28,656 nt of DNA from Ruminococcaceae bacterium UBA7135 (GCA_002492075.1 DKXD01000006.1:492-29147); one strand, 5' to 3'; shown: positions 15,273 to 24,103, counted from the stretch's first letter. Notes: generated by a model from the sequence alone, not told the origin. Program-made: numbers and translations.

Positions 15273-16973
15273 TTATACCCCCGCTACGAACACTTCGACC
15301 ACTTCGCCGTCGCCAACCTTTATAACTTCGCCAACATCCTTGCTGCAATACGCAACATAGCCGTCTTCTACGGTTTCGGAGTGGACATCATATATCTGGT
15401 ACTTAATGTTCAGCGCGGTCAGCTTTGCAACATACTCATCGCGCGTCAAGCCCTGAAAATCGGGGAGCTTGACCTCGCTTGTGCCCTTGCTTACCTTGAC
15501 GTTTATCTTCGTGCCCTTTTTAACCATTTCGCCTTCCGCGATTGATTGATCATACATCGCTCCCGCCGCGTGTGCCTCGGTATATTTGTATTCGGGAACA
15601 AACGTAAAGATCCCCTCGTACTGCGCCAGGGTTTTTTCGTAGCGTCTGTCTTTAAAATCGGGTACCCTTATCATATCTTCAAGGTCGGAAACTGTGCCCG
15701 AATCCGTGTCGCTTGTGCCGTCACCGGATGCGTTTGTTTCGGAAGCGGCGGAGCTTGTCGGGGTGCTTGTCTGAGAGGACGTTCCGGATGTGATCTCCGA
15801 GGCGTCGCCGGATGTTTCGGGCTTTTTGGAGAATGTGCCTGTGAGCGACAATACCAAAGCGATCACAAACAATATAAGCGTAGCACCGGCCGTTATAAGA
15901 GCGGCAAGCATTTTTTTGCGCTCTTTTTGCTGCTTTTTCAGTTTTCTTTGAGCCTTGGGAGAGAGTTTTTCATGTTCTGAAGCATCGGATTTTTTTGCTT
16001 CCGGCTCGGCGGGCGCATATTTCGGCGGAGTGAAGAGCTTGTTTATAAGCTCGTTCATATCGCGTATTCTGCGTTCGGGAGAGTAAGCCATGCCGTGCAT
16101 AATCACTTTGGAAACATTCGCGGGAACGTTTCTGTTTACAAGTATGGGTTCGGGACTTGTTATAAGCTCTGCCGACGCTGATTCTATAGGCGGGGTGCCG
16201 GTAAGAACACGGTAAAGCACGGCGGAAATGCCGTAAACGTCCGTCCAAGTGCCGTTCATTTCGTTTGCGTACTGTTCGGGCGCGGCATAGCCGCTGAATA
16301 TTTCACATGCTATTTCGGTGTTGGTCACGCGGGCAGCAGAGATGCTGAAGCCCGTAAGCTTAAGCTCCATTTTATCGGTGACGAATATCGTTTGCAGGGA
16401 AAGACCGCGGTGGATTATTCCCGCGCGGTGCGCGAGAGAAAGCGTGGTGAAGATAGGCGGAAAAAGCTCCTTTACCTGATCCCACGACATCTCGCCGGAG
16501 GAATTGGCAAGGAACGTTTTAAGCGATATTCCGTTTATAAACTCCAGTATCGCGTAACATGTGTTGTTTTCGCGGAACACGTCCAGCACCGCCTGCGTAT
16601 GCGTCATACCGCGCAGCTTCATAAGCGTGCGGTTGAGGTCATCGAACTCTGACATATACGTTTTGTAAAGCGGACTGTTCTGAGAGTTCACCGTGATGAC
16701 AGTCTCGCCTTTTCTGCGCGAGCAGAGGGTATCGGGCATAAATTCCTTTATCGTTATTTTCGTGCCCGCGGCCTTATCATAGCCGATATAGGTCGCTCCC
16801 TCGCCGTTGTATGACAGCAGCCGTCCTACGATATACCTATCGTTCAAAAGTGTTTTTGGTGCGAGGTAGGTCGGAATATACGGATCATCGTCGCTGTAGC
16901 CGCACAGCTTGCACGGACCATCGTATGTTTTGTCGTTCATGCACCCCATACAGAGCGTTGTTTCAGTCAGCAT
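15273..16973 (-). CDS. Membrane-anchored PASTA pseudokinase with N-terminal zinc ribbon
   Basis: The 566-residue protein has a zinc ribbon (C8, C11, C21, C24), a serine/threonine-kinase fold (about 47-315), a basic stretch, a transmembrane helix (about 355-377), a Ser/Thr-rich linker and two PASTA domains (about 425-566) that in PrkC-type kinases bind peptidoglycan fragments outside the cell. The kinase core keeps the ATP lysine (K76) and the APE motif (231-233). However, the catalytic HRD reads HRG (188-190), the loop Asn is Thr195, and DFG reads GFS with Gly208 replacing Asp. Both metal/catalytic acids are gone, so it is probably a pseudokinase acting as sensor or scaffold. It heads the operon with pheA, ispD and ispF; no phosphatase gene is adjacent. 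Confidence 0.87.
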   Translation of the reverse strand: MLTETTLCMGCMNDKTYDGPCKLCGYSDDDPYIPTYLAPKTLLNDRYIVGRLLSYNGEGATYIGYDKAAGTKITIKEFMPDTLCSRRKGETVITVNSQNSPLYKTYMSEFDDLNRTLMKLRGMTHTQAVLDVFRENNTCYAILEFINGISLKTFLANSSGEMSWDQVKELFPPIFTTLSLAHRAGIIHRGLSLQTIFVTDKMELKLTGFSISAARVTNTEIACEIFSGYAAPEQYANEMNGTWTDVYGISAVLYRVLTGTPPIESASAELITSPEPILVNRNVPANVSKVIMHGMAYSPERRIRDMNELINKLFTPPKYAPAEPEAKKSDASEHEKLSPKAQRKLKKQQKERKKMLAALITAGATLILFVIALVLSLTGTFSKKPETSGDASEITSGTSSQTSTPTSSAASETNASGDGTSDTDSGTVSDLEDMIRVPDFKDRRYEKTLAQYEGIFTFVPEYKYTEAHAAGAMYDQSIAEGEMVKKGTKINVKVSKGTSEVKLPDFQGLTRDEYVAKLTALNIKYQIYDVHSETVEDGYVAYCSKDVGEVIKVGDGEVVEVFVAGV

Positions 16974-17056
16974 ATACTTGTTCTCCTTAAAAATTCCCCA
17001 ATAAAGCGCTATGCGCGTCTTTAATTTAAAAAACGTTTTTAGATATTTACCTTAAT

Positions 17057-17085
17057 AATATACACCAAAAACCTTAAAATGTCAA
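17057..17085 (-). promoter_or_regulatory. Sigma-A promoter of the pseudokinase operon
   Basis: Perfect TTGACA (17080-17085), a 17-bp spacer and TATATT (17057-17062) on the minus strand. It lies in the 429-bp gene-free stretch 16974-17402. Confidence 0.75.
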
Positions 17086-17100
17086 GGTTTGTGACGGCTT

Positions 17101-17138
17101 TGTAACCTTTTTGAGCGCATTTGTTACAGTTTTGTAAC
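17101..17138. promoter_or_regulatory. TGTAAC repeats upstream of the pseudokinase promoter
   Basis: GTTACAGTTTTGTAAC (17123-17138) is an inverted repeat of 6-bp arms, and a further TGTAACC lies at 17101-17107. The block ends about 16 bp upstream of the -35 box of the minus-strand promoter, a plausible activator or repressor site. The rest of 16974-17402 shows only A+T-rich sequence. Confidence 0.35.
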
Positions 17139-17315
17139 CATTTTCTCTTTTTTGCACATTAAACTATTTTTTAACGCGCTCTTTTTTGTGCATTGTGCCT
17201 TTTAGCAAACATCTTAGTTTCAAAAGCATATAACTTACAAAAAAAGCGCGAATTTATCGCTTTTTCGCTATACAAAGGGAAAGCAGGCTTCATTCTTCGC
17301 TTTGAAAGAAAACAC

Positions 17316-17344
17316 TTGCAAAATTCCGAGAAATGTGATATAAT
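17316..17344 (+). promoter_or_regulatory. Sigma-A promoter of the zinc-ribbon protein gene
   Basis: TTGCAA (17316-17321), a 17-bp spacer and perfect TATAAT (17339-17344). Confidence 0.75.
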
Positions 17345-17402
17345 ATAGTCATGGGCAATGCCGCCCTGATTTTATCAGACATCCTGAAAGGAGTTTTGTA
17401 AG

Positions 17403-17819
17403 ATGAGTTTTGTGGATAATGTTATCAACACCACCAAAAACGTTGCTGCAACAGCGGGAAAGAAAACTGACGAGGCTATCCGCACTTCCAAGTTGAAGAT
17501 CAAAAGCTCTCAGCTTAACAGCGACATAAAGAGCAAGTATGAGAAGCTGGGCACACTGGTTTACGAGATGAGCCGCACCGGCGAAAAGGACACGGAGGCT
17601 TTTGACGCGATGATTGCTGAGATCAACGCTGCCAACGCGGAGCTTGCCGATATAGAAAAGCAGCTTGACGAGTTGAAAGGGAAAGTAGCCTGCCCCGCAT
17701 GCGGCGTTAAGACCGATAACGACAACGCTTTTTGTCCCAAGTGCGGTGCAAAGCTCCCCGAAAAGCCCGTTGAGGAGGTTGTCGAAGAGCCTGTTATAAA
17801 CGAGGATAAGGGCGAATAA
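17403..17819 (+). CDS. Coiled-coil protein with C-terminal zinc ribbon
   Basis: The 138-residue protein begins with an amphipathic helical part (about 1-95) rich in Lys, Glu and Ala that probably forms a coiled coil. It then has one zinc ribbon, CPACG...CPKCG, and an acidic tail. No signal or membrane segment is present. Similar small zinc-ribbon proteins are widespread in Clostridia without a known role. AAAGGAG supports the start. It has its own promoter and terminator, so it is monocistronic. Confidence 0.82.
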   Translation: MSFVDNVINTTKNVAATAGKKTDEAIRTSKLKIKSSQLNSDIKSKYEKLGTLVYEMSRTGEKDTEAFDAMIAEINAANAELADIEKQLDELKGKVACPACGVKTDNDNAFCPKCGAKLPEKPVEEVVEEPVINEDKGE

Positions 17820-17841
17820 CGTTGTGATGTTTAAGACTATG

Positions 17842-17869
17842 AAATGCGCGGTTCGCCGCGCATTTTTTT
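17842..17869 (+). terminator. Terminator of the zinc-ribbon protein gene
   Basis: AAATGCGCGG (17842-17851), TTCG tetraloop and CCGCGCATTT (17856-17865), followed by more Ts to 17869. Textbook intrinsic terminator. Confidence 0.92.
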
Positions 17870-17964
17870 GTGAAAAGCGTTGTTAATACGTCGAAAAACC
17901 TCTTTGAAAATTCAGCACATTTCACAAAAAATCGTCGATTTTGTTAGCTTGTCGAAAAATTGCG

Positions 17965-17993
17965 TTGTCAAATCGGATAATGTGTGTTATAAT
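17965..17993 (+). promoter_or_regulatory. Sigma-A promoter of the ABC importer operon
   Basis: TTGTCA (17965-17970), a 17-bp spacer and perfect TATAAT (17988-17993). The leader of about 80 nt shows no riboswitch or T-box that I can recognise. Confidence 0.78.
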
Positions 17994-18080
17994 TATTAGT
18001 GTGTGATTTTCTGCTTTCGGGCGTTAAATCGCTGCGGCTATAAAAGGCTGTAAGTTTACGGAACAAAAAAGGAGAAAAAA

Positions 18081-19184
18081 ATGAACTTTAAAAAGATTTT
18101 GGCGGCGGCTGCGGCTTCCGTTATGATGTTTTCGCTGACTGCCTGCAATAACGGCAGCACTTCCGGCGGTTCAAGCGCAACGGACAGCGAGCTTAAAACC
18201 GAAACGGGTTCGAGCGCGGCATCGAATAACAGCAGCAAGGATTCCGTTCCCGTTTCCTCGGCGAGCGGAGCTTCGAGCACGGCTTCCGTGTACAGCGGCG
18301 ACAAGGTGTTCAACATCGGCATTTGCCAGCTTATGGAGCACCCTGCGCTCGACAAGGCTACGGAGGGCTTTAAAGACGCTCTTACCGCAAAGCTCGGCGA
18401 GGATCATGTAAAATTTGATTACCAGCCCGCTCAGGGTGAACAGACCAACTGCACGACCATTGTAAACAACTTTGTTGCGGCGAACGTTGACCTTATACTC
18501 GCGAACGCGACCGCTCCGCTTTCCGCGGCGGCTTCCGCAACGGATAAAATTCCGATCATCGGCACCTCTATCACCGACTATCCCTCTGCGCTCGGCATTA
18601 CCGAGGGATGGACGGGCAAGAGCGGCAAGAACATCACCGGCACTACCGACCTCGCTCCCATTGACCAGCAGGAAAAGCTGCTGAAGGAGCTGTTCCCCGA
18701 CGTGAAGAAAGTCGGTATTTTGTACTGCTCGGCGGAAACGAACTCAAAGTTTCAGGCGAACCTCTTTGAGGAGGCTCTGAAGGCTGACGGTATCGAGTAC
18801 AAGGAGTTCACCGCGGCTGATTCCAACGAGATCGCGAACACCACTCAGACGGCTATCGGCGAGTGCGATGTGCTTTATATCCCGACCGACAACACCTTCG
18901 CGGATCACACCGAGACTGTAAAGAACATCGTTCTTCCCGCAAAGATTCCCGTTATCGCGGGCGAAGAAGGTATCTGCAAGGGCTGCGGTGTGGCTACTCT
19001 TTCGATAAGCTACTATGATATCGGCTCGATTGCGGGCGATATGGCTTATGAGATACTTGTAAACGGAGCGAATCCCGGCGATATGGAAGTTAAATCCGCG
19101 CCGAAGTTCACGAAGAAGTACAACAAGGAGATGTGCGACGCTTTGGACGTTACCGCTCCCGAGGGCTATGAAGTAATAGAGTAA
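18081..19184 (+). CDS. ABC transporter substrate-binding lipoprotein (ABC_sub_bind/TrpX-like)
   Basis: The 367-residue protein has a lipoprotein signal peptide with lipobox LTAC (lipid-modified Cys22), a Ser/Asn-rich tether to about residue 75, and then a periplasmic-binding-type fold. Motifs include FNIGICQLMEHPALDKATEGF, LANATAPLSAA, KKVGILYCSAETNS and YIPTDNTFADH. These fit the ABC_sub_bind family that includes TrpX, which works with a BPD_transp_2 permease. Ligands in the family include aromatic amino acids and others; the substrate here cannot be read from sequence. It is the first gene of the importer operon and is followed by a terminator that should make it more abundant than the membrane parts. 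AAAGGAG supports the start. Confidence 0.9.
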   Translation: MNFKKILAAAAASVMMFSLTACNNGSTSGGSSATDSELKTETGSSAASNNSSKDSVPVSSASGASSTASVYSGDKVFNIGICQLMEHPALDKATEGFKDALTAKLGEDHVKFDYQPAQGEQTNCTTIVNNFVAANVDLILANATAPLSAAASATDKIPIIGTSITDYPSALGITEGWTGKSGKNITGTTDLAPIDQQEKLLKELFPDVKKVGILYCSAETNSKFQANLFEEALKADGIEYKEFTAADSNEIANTTQTAIGECDVLYIPTDNTFADHTETVKNIVLPAKIPVIAGEEGICKGCGVATLSISYYDIGSIAGDMAYEILVNGANPGDMEVKSAPKFTKKYNKEMCDALDVTAPEGYEVIE

Positions 19185-19205
19185 GCGAAAAACCAACAAA
19201 CCTAT

Positions 19206-19243
19206 AAAAGCAGGGAACGGTGAATTGTCTTTCCCTGCTTTTT
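19206..19243 (+). terminator. Internal terminator between binding protein and permease
   Basis: AAAAGCAGGGAA (19206-19217) and TTCCCTGCTTTT (19231-19242) form a 12-bp stem ending in a T-run. It lies inside the importer operon, so partial read-through would give excess binding protein over permease and ATPase. Confidence 0.82.
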
Positions 19244-19270
19244 GGAATTTTTATTGAACGGAGTTTGATG

Positions 19271-20275
19271 ATGGACATACTTACGAGGTTTGCCAACGCG
19301 CTTCCTGGAAACATTTCTCAGGGACTTATCTGGGGCGTTATGGCGATCGGTGTATTTATCACCTACAAGATACTGGATTTCGCCGACCTTACGGTGGACG
19401 GCTCTTTCGTTACGGGCGGCGCGGTTTTGGCTATGCTGATACGCGCGGGCGTTCCGCTTCCCGTGGCGATGCTTTGCTCGTTTTTGGCGGGATGTCTGGC
19501 GGGGCTGGTCACCGGTCTGCTGAACACTTTGCTGGGTATACCGGGTATTCTTGCGGGAATACTTACGCAGATTTCGCTGTACTCGGTGAACTATGCGATA
19601 ATGGGTATGTCAAATCAGGTCGCGGTAAGTGTCGATCAGTTCCCGCTGTTTATTGCGTCGCGGCGCATTGCCGTTTCAAACGGCTTCCCGACAGTGGCTT
19701 GGGAGCTTGCGAAGATATTCCTTATTGTCGGCGCGATCATAGCCGCGCTTTATTGGTTCTTCGGCACGGAACAAGGCTTTACGATACGTGCTACGGGCAG
19801 CAATCCAAATATGGCAAGAGCGCAGAGCATAAACACCAAAAAGTCCACGGTCATCGCGCTTATTCTTTCTAATGGGCTTGTCGGTCTGTCGGGCGGACTG
19901 CTTGCACAGTATTCCGGCAACATAGACGTAAACACGGGCAGAGGTGCTATCGTTATCGGACTTGCCGCCGTTATTATCGGCGACGTGCTGGGTTCGGCTA
20001 TTATGCGCGGACACTTTAACTTTGTCGCAAGACTTGCGTTTACGGCGCTTGGAGGAATTATTTATTTCGTAGTATTGTCGGTCGTAATGCTGACGGGTGT
20101 ACCCGGCTCTTTCAACAAGCTGTTTTCGGCGGTGATAGTGGCGATCTTCCTTGCTGTGCCGTATATCAAGAGTTCAATAAAGACCTCGTTCCGACGAGCC
20201 GCGCGAAATTCCGAAAAACAGACGCTGTCGGATTCCAAGAAGAAAGGAGCGGAGGGCGATGCTGACGTTGACTGA
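19271..20275 (+). CDS. ABC transporter permease (BPD_transp_2 family)
   Basis: The 334-residue protein is an integral membrane permease with about eight to nine hydrophobic helices. The family signature is visible as LDFADLTVDGSFVTGGAV near the start and EQGFTIRATGSNPNMARAQSIN as the cytoplasmic coupling loop. The latter resembles branched-chain amino acid and TrpY-type permeases. The start at 19271 is preferred over 19268 because GGAG (19260-19263) is 7 bases away. The C-terminus is charged and cytosolic and overlaps the ATPase gene by 17 bp, so the two are translationally coupled. Confidence 0.92.
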   Translation: MDILTRFANALPGNISQGLIWGVMAIGVFITYKILDFADLTVDGSFVTGGAVLAMLIRAGVPLPVAMLCSFLAGCLAGLVTGLLNTLLGIPGILAGILTQISLYSVNYAIMGMSNQVAVSVDQFPLFIASRRIAVSNGFPTVAWELAKIFLIVGAIIAALYWFFGTEQGFTIRATGSNPNMARAQSINTKKSTVIALILSNGLVGLSGGLLAQYSGNIDVNTGRGAIVIGLAAVIIGDVLGSAIMRGHFNFVARLAFTALGGIIYFVVLSVVMLTGVPGSFNKLFSAVIVAIFLAVPYIKSSIKTSFRRAARNSEKQTLSDSKKKGAEGDADVD

Positions 20276-21074
20276 TGTAAGAAAGACCTTCAATCCCGGA
20301 ACGATAAACGAAAAACACGCTTTGAACAGCGTTTCGCTTGACCTTGACGACGGTGATTTCGTGACGATAATCGGCGGCAACGGCGCGGGAAAATCCACCA
20401 CGCTGAACGCCGTGGCGGGTGTATGGCCTATCGACAGCGGCTCGATAATCATAAACGGGCAGAACGTCGTGGGGCTTCCCGAACACAAACGCGCCGGATT
20501 TATCGGGCGCGTGTTCCAAGACCCGATGACAGGGACGGCGGCGACTATGGAAATACAGGAAAACCTCGCTCTGGCAAAGCGCCGCGGGCAGGCTCGCACC
20601 TTGAAATGGGGCATTACCAAGAAAGAACGCGAGGAGTATCACGAGCTTCTGAAAACTCTCGATCTGGGGCTTGAGGACAGAATGACCTCAAAGGTCGGAT
20701 TGCTTTCGGGCGGTCAGCGACAGGCGCTGACGCTGCTTATGGCGACGCTTAAAAAGCCCGATATCCTGCTTCTTGACGAGCACACCGCTGCGCTCGACCC
20801 GAAAACGGCGGCAAAGGTTTTGGAGCTTTCCGATAAGATCATTGAGGAAAATCACCTAACCGCGATGATGGTGACGCACAATATGGCTGCTGCGATAAAG
20901 CACGGCAACCGTCTTGTGATGATGAACAACGGCGTTATCATTTACGACGTTAAGGGCGAGGAAAAGAAACATCTTACAGTGGATATGCTGCTGGAAAAGT
21001 TTGAAGAAGCAAGCGGCTCGAAGCTGGAAAACGACCGTATGCTGCTTTCCAAAGCGGACGCCGAACGCTCATAA
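20259..21074 (+). CDS. ABC transporter ATP-binding protein
   Basis: The 271-residue ATPase powers the importer. Walker A is GGNGAGKST (39-47), the signature LSGGQRQ (149-155), Walker B ILLLDE (169-174), and the switch His is in VTHN. The start overlaps the permease end; AAAGGAG and GGAGG lie just upstream. A strong terminator follows the gene. Confidence 0.95.
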   Translation: MLTLTDVRKTFNPGTINEKHALNSVSLDLDDGDFVTIIGGNGAGKSTTLNAVAGVWPIDSGSIIINGQNVVGLPEHKRAGFIGRVFQDPMTGTAATMEIQENLALAKRRGQARTLKWGITKKEREEYHELLKTLDLGLEDRMTSKVGLLSGGQRQALTLLMATLKKPDILLLDEHTAALDPKTAAKVLELSDKIIEENHLTAMMVTHNMAAAIKHGNRLVMMNNGVIIYDVKGEEKKHLTVDMLLEKFEEASGSKLENDRMLLSKADAERS

Positions 21075-21083
21075 AAACGACTG

Positions 21084-21119
21084 AACCGCCCTCGGCAGAA
21101 TTGCCGAGGGCGGTTTTTG
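21084..21119. terminator. Terminator of the ABC importer operon
   Basis: AACCGCCCTCGGCA (21084-21097), GAAT loop and TGCCGAGGGCGGTT (21102-21115), then a T-run on the plus strand. On the minus strand it lies after the deacetylase stop and may also end that transcript, but the T-run there is weak. Confidence 0.92.
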
Positions 21120-21135
21120 CGTTAAATACGAGAAA

Positions 21136-22173
21136 TTATTTTGTCGGCTCGCTTGAGGTGTTGATATTTGAGGTACTGCCCGAGGTGTTGGGAGCCATTA
21201 CCTCAACCTCGTTGATGCGCGCCAATACCTCCTGTGCGAGCGGCTGAAGCTCTTTGGGCAATGTGCTGATATCTCCGCTTTTGAGAGCCTCACGTGCCTG
21301 CGCTATTTGCTGCTCGGTAAGCCCCAGAGCAGCAAGCTTATCGGAATACTGTGCCATTACTGCTTCGATTTTTTCATCGGTTATCTTTGCCGTGTTTTCC
21401 GTGCCGCTTGTGGATTTGATCTGCTTTCCGTTGGGATCGATAGTGAAGTTATCCTTAAGTATCAATTCGTTTACAGAAACGAACTTATAACCTTGTGATT
21501 TAAGCTCGTTAAGTATTTCGGGCAGCGCCTCAGTGGTGTTTGCGAGGTCGTTGTGGAACAGCAGTATAGACCCCGGCTTCACGCCTTTAAGCACCTTTTT
21601 CTTGATGTCCGCGGCGGACGGCTCTTTCCAGTCTACGCTGTCAACGTCCCATTGAATGACCTGCATACCCATACCGTCCAGCGTGGTAATCAGATTGTCG
21701 TCATATTCGCCGTAGGGAGCTCGGTAAAGGGTCGGTTCTTTGCCCGTCAGCATTTTGATCTTGCGCGAACACTCGCGCGTATCAGCGATAAGGTCGTTGA
21801 CGTTTGCTCCGAGAACATGCGGGTGCTTGTCGGAATGGTTTTCGATCTCGTGCCCCGCTTCGTTGAATTTTCTGACGTCGTCGGGGTAGCGGTCGCACCA
21901 ATCGCCGGTGACAAAGAATGTCGCCTTTGCGTCGTTGTCTTTGAGTATCCGGATAAGCTCCTCAGTGTTGGAGTTTTCCCATGCCACATCAAACGTTATC
22001 GCGATTTTTTTATCGGTGGTGTCTACCGAATAAATAGGCACGAGCCGCTTTGCCGCCCGCGTTCCGACAGAAGTTACTACCAGCGTTATCACGACCGCCG
22101 CCGCGGCTATGACCGATCCCGCTATCCAAGCAAATCGTTTGATCTGTTTTTTTGTAAAGGTTACTGCTCTCAT
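21136..22173 (-). CDS. PdaB-like polysaccharide deacetylase, membrane-anchored
   Basis: The 345-residue protein has an N-terminal membrane anchor (about 14-33) and a NodB/CE4 deacetylase domain outside the cell, acting on N-acetylated glycans such as peptidoglycan. Motif 1 reads TFDVAW, where the second Asp of TFDDG is replaced as in PdaB-type enzymes. Motif 2 is HSDKHPH with the metal histidines, then RAPYGEYDD, WDVDSVDW and LLFHND. About 95 residues of helical, Thr/Ser-ending tail follow the domain, longer than PdaB itself. PdaB relatives act in spore cortex formation; a sporulation role is possible but there is no direct sign of it here. GGAGG supports the start. Confidence 0.88.
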   Translation of the reverse strand: MRAVTFTKKQIKRFAWIAGSVIAAAAVVITLVVTSVGTRAAKRLVPIYSVDTTDKKIAITFDVAWENSNTEELIRILKDNDAKATFFVTGDWCDRYPDDVRKFNEAGHEIENHSDKHPHVLGANVNDLIADTRECSRKIKMLTGKEPTLYRAPYGEYDDNLITTLDGMGMQVIQWDVDSVDWKEPSAADIKKKVLKGVKPGSILLFHNDLANTTEALPEILNELKSQGYKFVSVNELILKDNFTIDPNGKQIKSTSGTENTAKITDEKIEAVMAQYSDKLAALGLTEQQIAQAREALKSGDISTLPKELQPLAQEVLARINEVEVMAPNTSGSTSNINTSSEPTK

Positions 22174-22211
22174 ATCGTTTACCTCCGTAATAGACTGTTT
22201 TCTGCTCTATT

Positions 22212-22241
22212 ATTATGAGGCAAGCCGTACAAATATGACAA
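22212..22241 (-). promoter_or_regulatory. Promoter of the polysaccharide deacetylase gene
   Basis: TTGTCA (22236-22241), an 18-bp spacer and CATAAT (22212-22217) on the minus strand. Weaker than the other promoters in the window. Confidence 0.5.
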
Positions 22242-22275
22242 GCGTCGGAATTTAAAGAAATGCCGATTTGATGAC

Positions 22276-22313
22276 GGGCAAAAACAAAACCGCGCGTTCT
22301 GTGAGAACGCGCG
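22276..22313 (-). terminator. Terminator of the ECF sigma gene
   Basis: CGCGCGTTCT (22291-22300), GTG and AGAACGCGCG (22304-22313). On the minus strand GGTTTTGTTTTTG follows. Confidence 0.88.
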
Positions 22314-22327
22314 TCATAAGTCTGCTA

Positions 22328-24073
22328 TTACTTGACAAAGCGATCAATCGCAACAGACACTGATTCTACTATATCGGTGTTTTCGTTTATATAGAAATTG
22401 TAAAGATAAAGCGGTCTTGCGCCGAAAAGATTTTCCTCACCCAAAACATAGCATCCCACTCTCTGTCTGATTCCTTCGCCACGTGCCAGCCAATACATAT
22501 TATAGTTGCTGCTTTTTCTGGAATCAGGGTTCCACGACCCTTTTACCAATTCCTCAAATTTCTTTAACCCTTTAGCTTCCAACATTTCGCATATACTTTT
22601 TTCTGTATAGTTTTCGTTTACGTTTTCGTAATATTCAAAATGTGTGTTATAACCCGGTATGTCTTTATGATGTTCGCTAAATCCCATAGGAAGCCATCCG
22701 GGAGTTTCCTGTATATCGGCGCTTACGAGGTAGGGTACTACTTCGGCGACCACCGCTTTGTTAAGAGGGATTTTTTCGTCCGGCGAGGTGGCGTTTACAA
22801 CAACGGCTTGTACCCTGTTTTCCCGTCCGTTTTTTGTTTTAATGCCTTTCGGCGTCATCAATAAACAGTTTTTGTTGTTTTGCCAATAATTAGAACTTAC
22901 CGCAGATCGTTCGTATTCAATGAGATAATCCTTACATTCTTCATAAGACCCTATCGGCGCATAGATTCTGTTTTTAGAGTAAGAAATATCGTAGCTGTCC
23001 TTGTACTTCTCAACGAAATCGGCAACGGTCATATAGCCGCCGCTTTGGAAAATATCGTTGTTGTACTGCACCAATCTGGAGTTAAGCGCCGCGTTCTTTA
23101 TCTCGTCCGTCATTGTGAAATTTACTGTTTCGGGGGTGGATTCCGTGGGCGGCGTTGATGTTGACGGCGTGCTTATGCTCTGTCTGAAAACGCTGCTTTG
23201 TTTCGACGAATACGTGACCGTCGGCGATGACGTGACCATGACGTTAGGTCTCGAGGAGTTTTTCGAGACAAGCACTGCCGCGGTAACGCCGCCGCCGACT
23301 ACGACCGCGGCGCACGCTCCCGCGATGATTTTTGATTTAAGTGAATTTAACATCCTTTTTCCTCCGTTTGTTACTGTTTGTGAAATGTCGGGAACTGAGT
23401 TTGCTTTTGGCAGAACGTTTTCGATTGGGATTTGCGGAGCGTCCGTGTTCTTGGAAATTTCCGCGAACAGCCGCGCAAGGAACGGTATCCCCGCAACGGC
23501 GTACAGCTTTTCGTCGTTTTTCTTCTCATAGTCGAGCACTCCTTTCTTTATCTTGGCGCGTGCGGCGTTCAGACGATACTTCACCGTACCCTCGGGGCAA
23601 TCCATAATTTCGGCTATTTCGGCAATGGAAAGCTCGTCGAAGTAGAACATCATCACGGTTTGATAAAGAGTATCGGAAAGAACGTTACGCACGATCTCCA
23701 TAACTATCCTGCGTTTTTCCGCGTTTTCGGCATACTCCTCCGGGAGGAAGTTTTCGTCCACAAGCTCCGTGACGTTTTCCTCACTGTCAATGGACTGCTC
23801 GTAATGAGCGTTCTTTTTGACGAGGAAGTTCTTGCACCTGTTTACGGCGATCCGCTTTATCCACGCGGGGAACGTCTGCGGATCTTTAAGCGTGCCGAGC
23901 TTTTCAAACGCCGTTATGTATACCTCCTGCGTAATGTCGCGCGCGTCCTCTTCATTCTTTAAAAAGCCGATGCAGATAAAGAACACCGCTTTGTTCGTTT
24001 CCGCGTACAGCGCGTCAAACGCGGCACTGTCGCCGTTCAGTGCTTTTTGCACAAGTTGTGAAATATCCGCCAT
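22328..24073 (-). CDS. ECF sigma factor fused to a transmembrane segment and extracellular domain
   Basis: Residues 1-185 are a full ECF sigma-70 factor: region 2 with NEEDARDITQEVYITAF (39-55) and the -10 contact helix TFPAWIKRIAVNRCKNF, and region 4 with LSIAEIAEIMDCPEGTVKYRLNAARAKIKKG. A linker leads to a transmembrane helix (about 248-270), a Ser/Thr/Pro-rich stalk (272-315) and about 265 further residues that must lie outside the cell. That outer domain I do not recognise. Typical ECF factors end at about 180 residues and are held by a separate anti-sigma; no such gene is adjacent, so this protein may combine sensor and sigma factor. AAAGGAG supports the start. The gene is monocistronic. 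Confidence 0.88.
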   Translation of the reverse strand: MADISQLVQKALNGDSAAFDALYAETNKAVFFICIGFLKNEEDARDITQEVYITAFEKLGTLKDPQTFPAWIKRIAVNRCKNFLVKKNAHYEQSIDSEENVTELVDENFLPEEYAENAEKRRIVMEIVRNVLSDTLYQTVMMFYFDELSIAEIAEIMDCPEGTVKYRLNAARAKIKKGVLDYEKKNDEKLYAVAGIPFLARLFAEISKNTDAPQIPIENVLPKANSVPDISQTVTNGGKRMLNSLKSKIIAGACAAVVVGGGVTAAVLVSKNSSRPNVMVTSSPTVTYSSKQSSVFRQSISTPSTSTPPTESTPETVNFTMTDEIKNAALNSRLVQYNNDIFQSGGYMTVADFVEKYKDSYDISYSKNRIYAPIGSYEECKDYLIEYERSAVSSNYWQNNKNCLLMTPKGIKTKNGRENRVQAVVVNATSPDEKIPLNKAVVAEVVPYLVSADIQETPGWLPMGFSEHHKDIPGYNTHFEYYENVNENYTEKSICEMLEAKGLKKFEELVKGSWNPDSRKSSNYNMYWLARGEGIRQRVGCYVLGEENLFGARPLYLYNFYINENTDIVESVSVAIDRFVK

Positions 24074-24103
24074 AGTTTTTCTCCTTTATATTTTTCCCGA
24101 CGC

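Noticed and set aside
17994..18080. Riboswitch or T-box before the ABC importer, which might have named the ligand
   Set aside because: About 80 nt with no recognisable conserved core and no terminator stem.
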